From an uncultured Alphaproteobacteria bacterium (GTDB lineage: Bacteria > Pseudomonadota > Alphaproteobacteria > Rs-D84 > CACZYB01), in contig CALXQL010000019.1 of NCBI GenBank assembly GCA_944390685.1, positions 1 to 64,000 on the forward strand: DNA of 64,000 nt, read 5' to 3'. Below the pieces are notes generated by a model that saw only the letters and a list, made by a program, of their open reading frames with translations, had not been told where the DNA came from and ran no database searches. Every line of letters starts with the position of its first letter. Position 1 is the first letter of the stretch. A program made the translations under genes and the position numbers. This document shows, in pieces, positions 61,249 to 64,000 of the stretch.

Positions 61249-63933
61249 ATGACAAATACAAAGGAACAAAAAGCAACCCCAATGATGCTTCAATATTTGG
61301 AGGTAAAAGAAAAACATAAAGATTACCTTCTTATGTATCGTATGGGTGATTTTTATGAATTATTTTTTGATGACGCAATAATAGCATCAAAGGCTTTGGA
61401 TATAGCCCTTACTCATAGAGGGACTTATATGGGAAATCCTGTTCCAATGTGTGGAGTTCCACATCATGCATTTAGTTCCTATATGCCAAAATTGATAAAA
61501 CAAGGATATAAGGTTGCAATATGCGATCAAACGGAAACTCCGGAACAGGCACGTCAACGTGCAGGAAATAAAGCTGTAATAAAAAGGGAAGTTTCAAGAA
61601 TAATAACTGCTGGCACCTTAACAGAAGATAATTTATTAAATAGTTCATTCAACAATTATCTATGTAGTATAAATTTCAAAGGAAACCTTAATCCAACAAT
61701 ATCAATTGCTATAACTGATATTTCAACAGGTGAATTTAACATACAATCCTGGACTGAAAATGCTTTAAATGAATTACAATCATTTTTGCTTATAAAAAAT
61801 CCATCTGAAATAATCATATCACAAGATTGTTTTCAATCACATATTTTTGAAAAAGTATTGAATGAATTCAAAAGTAAATTAGTTATAAAGGGTAATACAT
61901 TTTTTGACACATTAAATGCAACAAAATCAATATGCGATTTATATAAAATATCAAATATAAATGCAATGGGAGATTTAACTGATCTTGAAATATCTTGTTG
62001 TGGAGCGATATTAAATTATATAACCCTAACACAAATAGGAAATATTCCAACATTACAATTTCCACGAAAGGAAAATAAAAGTAATTACTTACAAATTGAT
62101 GCTTTTTCAATAAGAAATCTTGAAATATTTGAAAATATAAATAACGAAAATATCAAAAATTCAAGTTTATTTGAAATACTGGATAAAACACAAACATCAA
62201 TGGGAAGAAGATTATTAAGAAAAATTTTATCTACCCCACTTGCAAATTCAACTGAAATAAACAATCGTTTAAATATAATTGAATTTTTAACGGAAAACTC
62301 AAATCTAATTTATGAAATAAGAAATAATCTATCACTTATTTCGGATATTGAAAGAATATTAAGTCGTCTTACATTAAATCGTGCAGGACCAAAGGATTTA
62401 CAAAATATTGCTTTAACCTTACGCACTTCAACAATTTTAAAAAATTTATTGGAAGAAAGTTTAAAAAATGCAATTACAAATCCACTTTCAACAATAATAA
62501 ATGGATTAATGGATTTTAAACCTCTCATAACAAAAATTGAAAATGCAATAATTGAGGATGCCCCTTTAACTATAAAGGAAAGTGGATACATAAAATCCAC
62601 TTATCATCCAACTCTTGAAGAATATAAAAACATTCAACAAAACACGAAACAAATAATATTGGACTTACAAACAAAATATGCATTTGATACGGGCATATCA
62701 AACCTTAAAATAAAATATAATAATATCGTTGGATATTTTATAGAAGTTCCAATAAAACAAGCTTCTCAATTAATGAGTGATTCTAATTTCAAACATAGGC
62801 AAACTTTGGTAAATGGGGTAAGATTTACCACCGATGAATTAACTGAAATAGAACAAAAAATTCTTCTTGCCAATGAAAAATATGAAGCATTAGAAGAATC
62901 CTTATTTAAACAACTCTGTGATGAAATACTAACACAAACCGAAAAAATAAATATTTTCGCGCAAAGCATTTCACAACTTGATGTATTTACAAATCTATCA
63001 CTAATTGCTTTGGAAAATGATTATACAAAACCAATCATTGATGATACAGATTCGTTTAAAATTGAAGAAGGTCGTCACCCTATTGTTGAATATAATTTAA
63101 AACAACAAAACATAACATTCATACCTAATGATTGTATTTTAGAAAATAAAGAAGATACAAGCAAATTATGGATATTAACTGGTCCTAATATGGCTGGAAA
63201 ATCTACATTTTTAAGACAAAATGCTTTAATAATAATTATGGCACAAATTGGTTCATTTGTTCCGGCAAAATATGCGCATATTGGTATAGTAAATAAAATA
63301 TTTAGTCGTGTTGGTGCAGCGGATAACTTAGCTCGCGGACAATCAACTTTTATGGTTGAGATGAGTGAAACCGCCACTATATTAAACCAAGCTGATGACA
63401 AATCATTTGTAATTTTAGATGAAATAGGAAGAGGCACCGCCACATTTGATGGACTATCCATTGCTTGGGCAGTATTAGAATATTTAAATAATATAACAAG
63501 ATGTAGAGGTCTTTTCGCAACTCATTACCATGAATTAACGGAAAGTATTTCAAAATTATCTAATGTAAGCGCCCACACCATGCAAATCACAGATTATGAA
63601 GGAGATGTAATTTTCTTACATAAGGTTGCTCCAGGTATTGCAGATAAATCATATGGTATACATGTTGCAAAATTAGCTGGAATACCAAATTCCGTAATCC
63701 AAAGGGCAAGTCAAATTTTATCATCTTTTGAAAATGATGAAACAATGAAAAAAACAAAAAAAATAGTAAAATCTATAAACGAAACGGATTTATTTTCATA
63801 TCAAACACCACCTCCTCAAATATCAAAACAAACAAGTCTTATAGAGGAAAAATTAAAACAAATCAATCCAGATGAGCTAACACCAAAATCGGCACTTGAA
63901 CTATTATATGAAATAAAAACTTTATTAAATTAA
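61249..63933 (+). CDS. mutS: DNA mismatch repair protein MutS
   Basis: An 894-aa mismatch-recognition ATPase. The mismatch-binding Phe-x-Glu motif is in GDFYELFF near 30-37. The core and clamp domains lead to the ATPase with GPNMAGKS near 645-652, ILDEIGRGTATFDG and ATHYHELT. It loads MutL, whose nicking-type gene lies 3.6 kb away. It starts two bases after the small lipoprotein stop. The alphaproteobacterial layout often puts it near truB or glnD; here truB follows. Confidence 0.97.
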   Translation: MTNTKEQKATPMMLQYLEVKEKHKDYLLMYRMGDFYELFFDDAIIASKALDIALTHRGTYMGNPVPMCGVPHHAFSSYMPKLIKQGYKVAICDQTETPEQARQRAGNKAVIKREVSRIITAGTLTEDNLLNSSFNNYLCSINFKGNLNPTISIAITDISTGEFNIQSWTENALNELQSFLLIKNPSEIIISQDCFQSHIFEKVLNEFKSKLVIKGNTFFDTLNATKSICDLYKISNINAMGDLTDLEISCCGAILNYITLTQIGNIPTLQFPRKENKSNYLQIDAFSIRNLEIFENINNENIKNSSLFEILDKTQTSMGRRLLRKILSTPLANSTEINNRLNIIEFLTENSNLIYEIRNNLSLISDIERILSRLTLNRAGPKDLQNIALTLRTSTILKNLLEESLKNAITNPLSTIINGLMDFKPLITKIENAIIEDAPLTIKESGYIKSTYHPTLEEYKNIQQNTKQIILDLQTKYAFDTGISNLKIKYNNIVGYFIEVPIKQASQLMSDSNFKHRQTLVNGVRFTTDELTEIEQKILLANEKYEALEESLFKQLCDEILTQTEKINIFAQSISQLDVFTNLSLIALENDYTKPIIDDTDSFKIEEGRHPIVEYNLKQQNITFIPNDCILENKEDTSKLWILTGPNMAGKSTFLRQNALIIIMAQIGSFVPAKYAHIGIVNKIFSRVGAADNLARGQSTFMVEMSETATILNQADDKSFVILDEIGRGTATFDGLSIAWAVLEYLNNITRCRGLFATHYHELTESISKLSNVSAHTMQITDYEGDVIFLHKVAPGIADKSYGIHVAKLAGIPNSVIQRASQILSSFENDETMKKTKKIVKSINETDLFSYQTPPPQISKQTSLIEEKLKQINPDELTPKSALELLYEIKTLLN

Positions 63934-63934
63934 A

Positions 63935-64000
63935 ATGTTAAATGGATTCTTAAATATAAATAAAGAAAGCGGTATGACATCAAATGATGTAATATACCAA
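63935..64000 (+). CDS. truB: tRNA pseudouridine(55) synthase TruB (partial, runs off the edge)
   Basis: The first 22 codons of a gene cut by the window end. The peptide NGFLNINKESGMTSNDVIYQ is the conserved start of TruB, which makes pseudouridine 55 in tRNA T-loops. The ATG overlaps nothing and is one base after the mutS stop, so the genes are coupled. Confidence 0.8.
   Translation, partial: MLNGFLNINKESGMTSNDVIYQ

Overview
The window is a gene-dense, strongly AT-rich stretch of a Gram-negative chromosome, most likely from an alphaproteobacterium. Evidence for a diderm with LPS is WaaA, LolA, an MlaF/MlaE lipid-transport pair, a classical autotransporter and many signal peptides. Alphaproteobacterial signatures are the DUF1013 gene, the order ftsE-ftsX-DUF218-plsC divergent from an MJ0042/DUF3426 protein, tatB-tatC followed by a LysM/LytM lipoprotein, waaA beside a DUF374 acyltransferase, and fabF near mltG. 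The composition and the many Cys-containing exported proteins suggest a host- or gut-associated lineage, but this is inference. I see no phage, insertion sequence, CRISPR array or rRNA.

Layout: 0.1-4.1 kb (minus strand) has envelope genes (waaA, DUF374, mscS) and a two-gene unit of unknown function. 4.3-15.5 kb (plus) has a SPOR protein, tatA, ftsK, lolA, tsaE, an unknown repeat protein, gyrA, tatB, tatC and an NlpD-like amidase activator. 15.5-26.3 kb (minus) has an autotransporter, a leucine-rich-repeat protein, tRNA-Lys, mltG, a secreted ankyrin protein, fabF, a lipoprotein, rpoD and the DUF1013 regulator. 26.5-33.2 kb (plus) is the most unusual region: three paralogous exported Cys proteins and a coiled-coil exported protein, with ruvA translationally coupled inside the cluster. 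33.3-35.3 kb has clpX and cmk. 35.3-41.2 kb (minus) has cvpA, radA, mlaF, mlaE, a pseudouridine synthase and two small envelope or zinc-ribbon genes. 41.3-44.3 kb (plus) has ftsE, ftsX, a DUF218 gene and plsC. 44.3-48.5 kb (minus) has an operon of three very large pilin-like proteins. 48.6-55.2 kb has a LemA-like protein, an XRE regulator, a HIT protein, bactofilin fused head-to-tail with tRNA-Thr, an H1-like protein, a Cys-rich coiled-coil protein and dnaA. 55.2-64 kb has an RNase D, mutL, ychF, small membrane genes, mutS and the start of truB.

Functionally the window combines house-keeping genes (replication, mismatch repair, sigma-70, ClpX) with cell-division and peptidoglycan genes (FtsK, FtsEX, NlpD-like, MltG, SPOR, bactofilin) and a large share of uncharacterised exported proteins. 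Signals read directly from the bases include sigma-70 promoters with extended -10 motifs, about ten hairpin terminators, three probable leaderless starts, a tRNA one base from a stop codon, and four GANTC sites upstream of dnaA. Several starts given here are shorter than the longest open frame because a Shine-Dalgarno site, a terminator or a promoter fixes the start.
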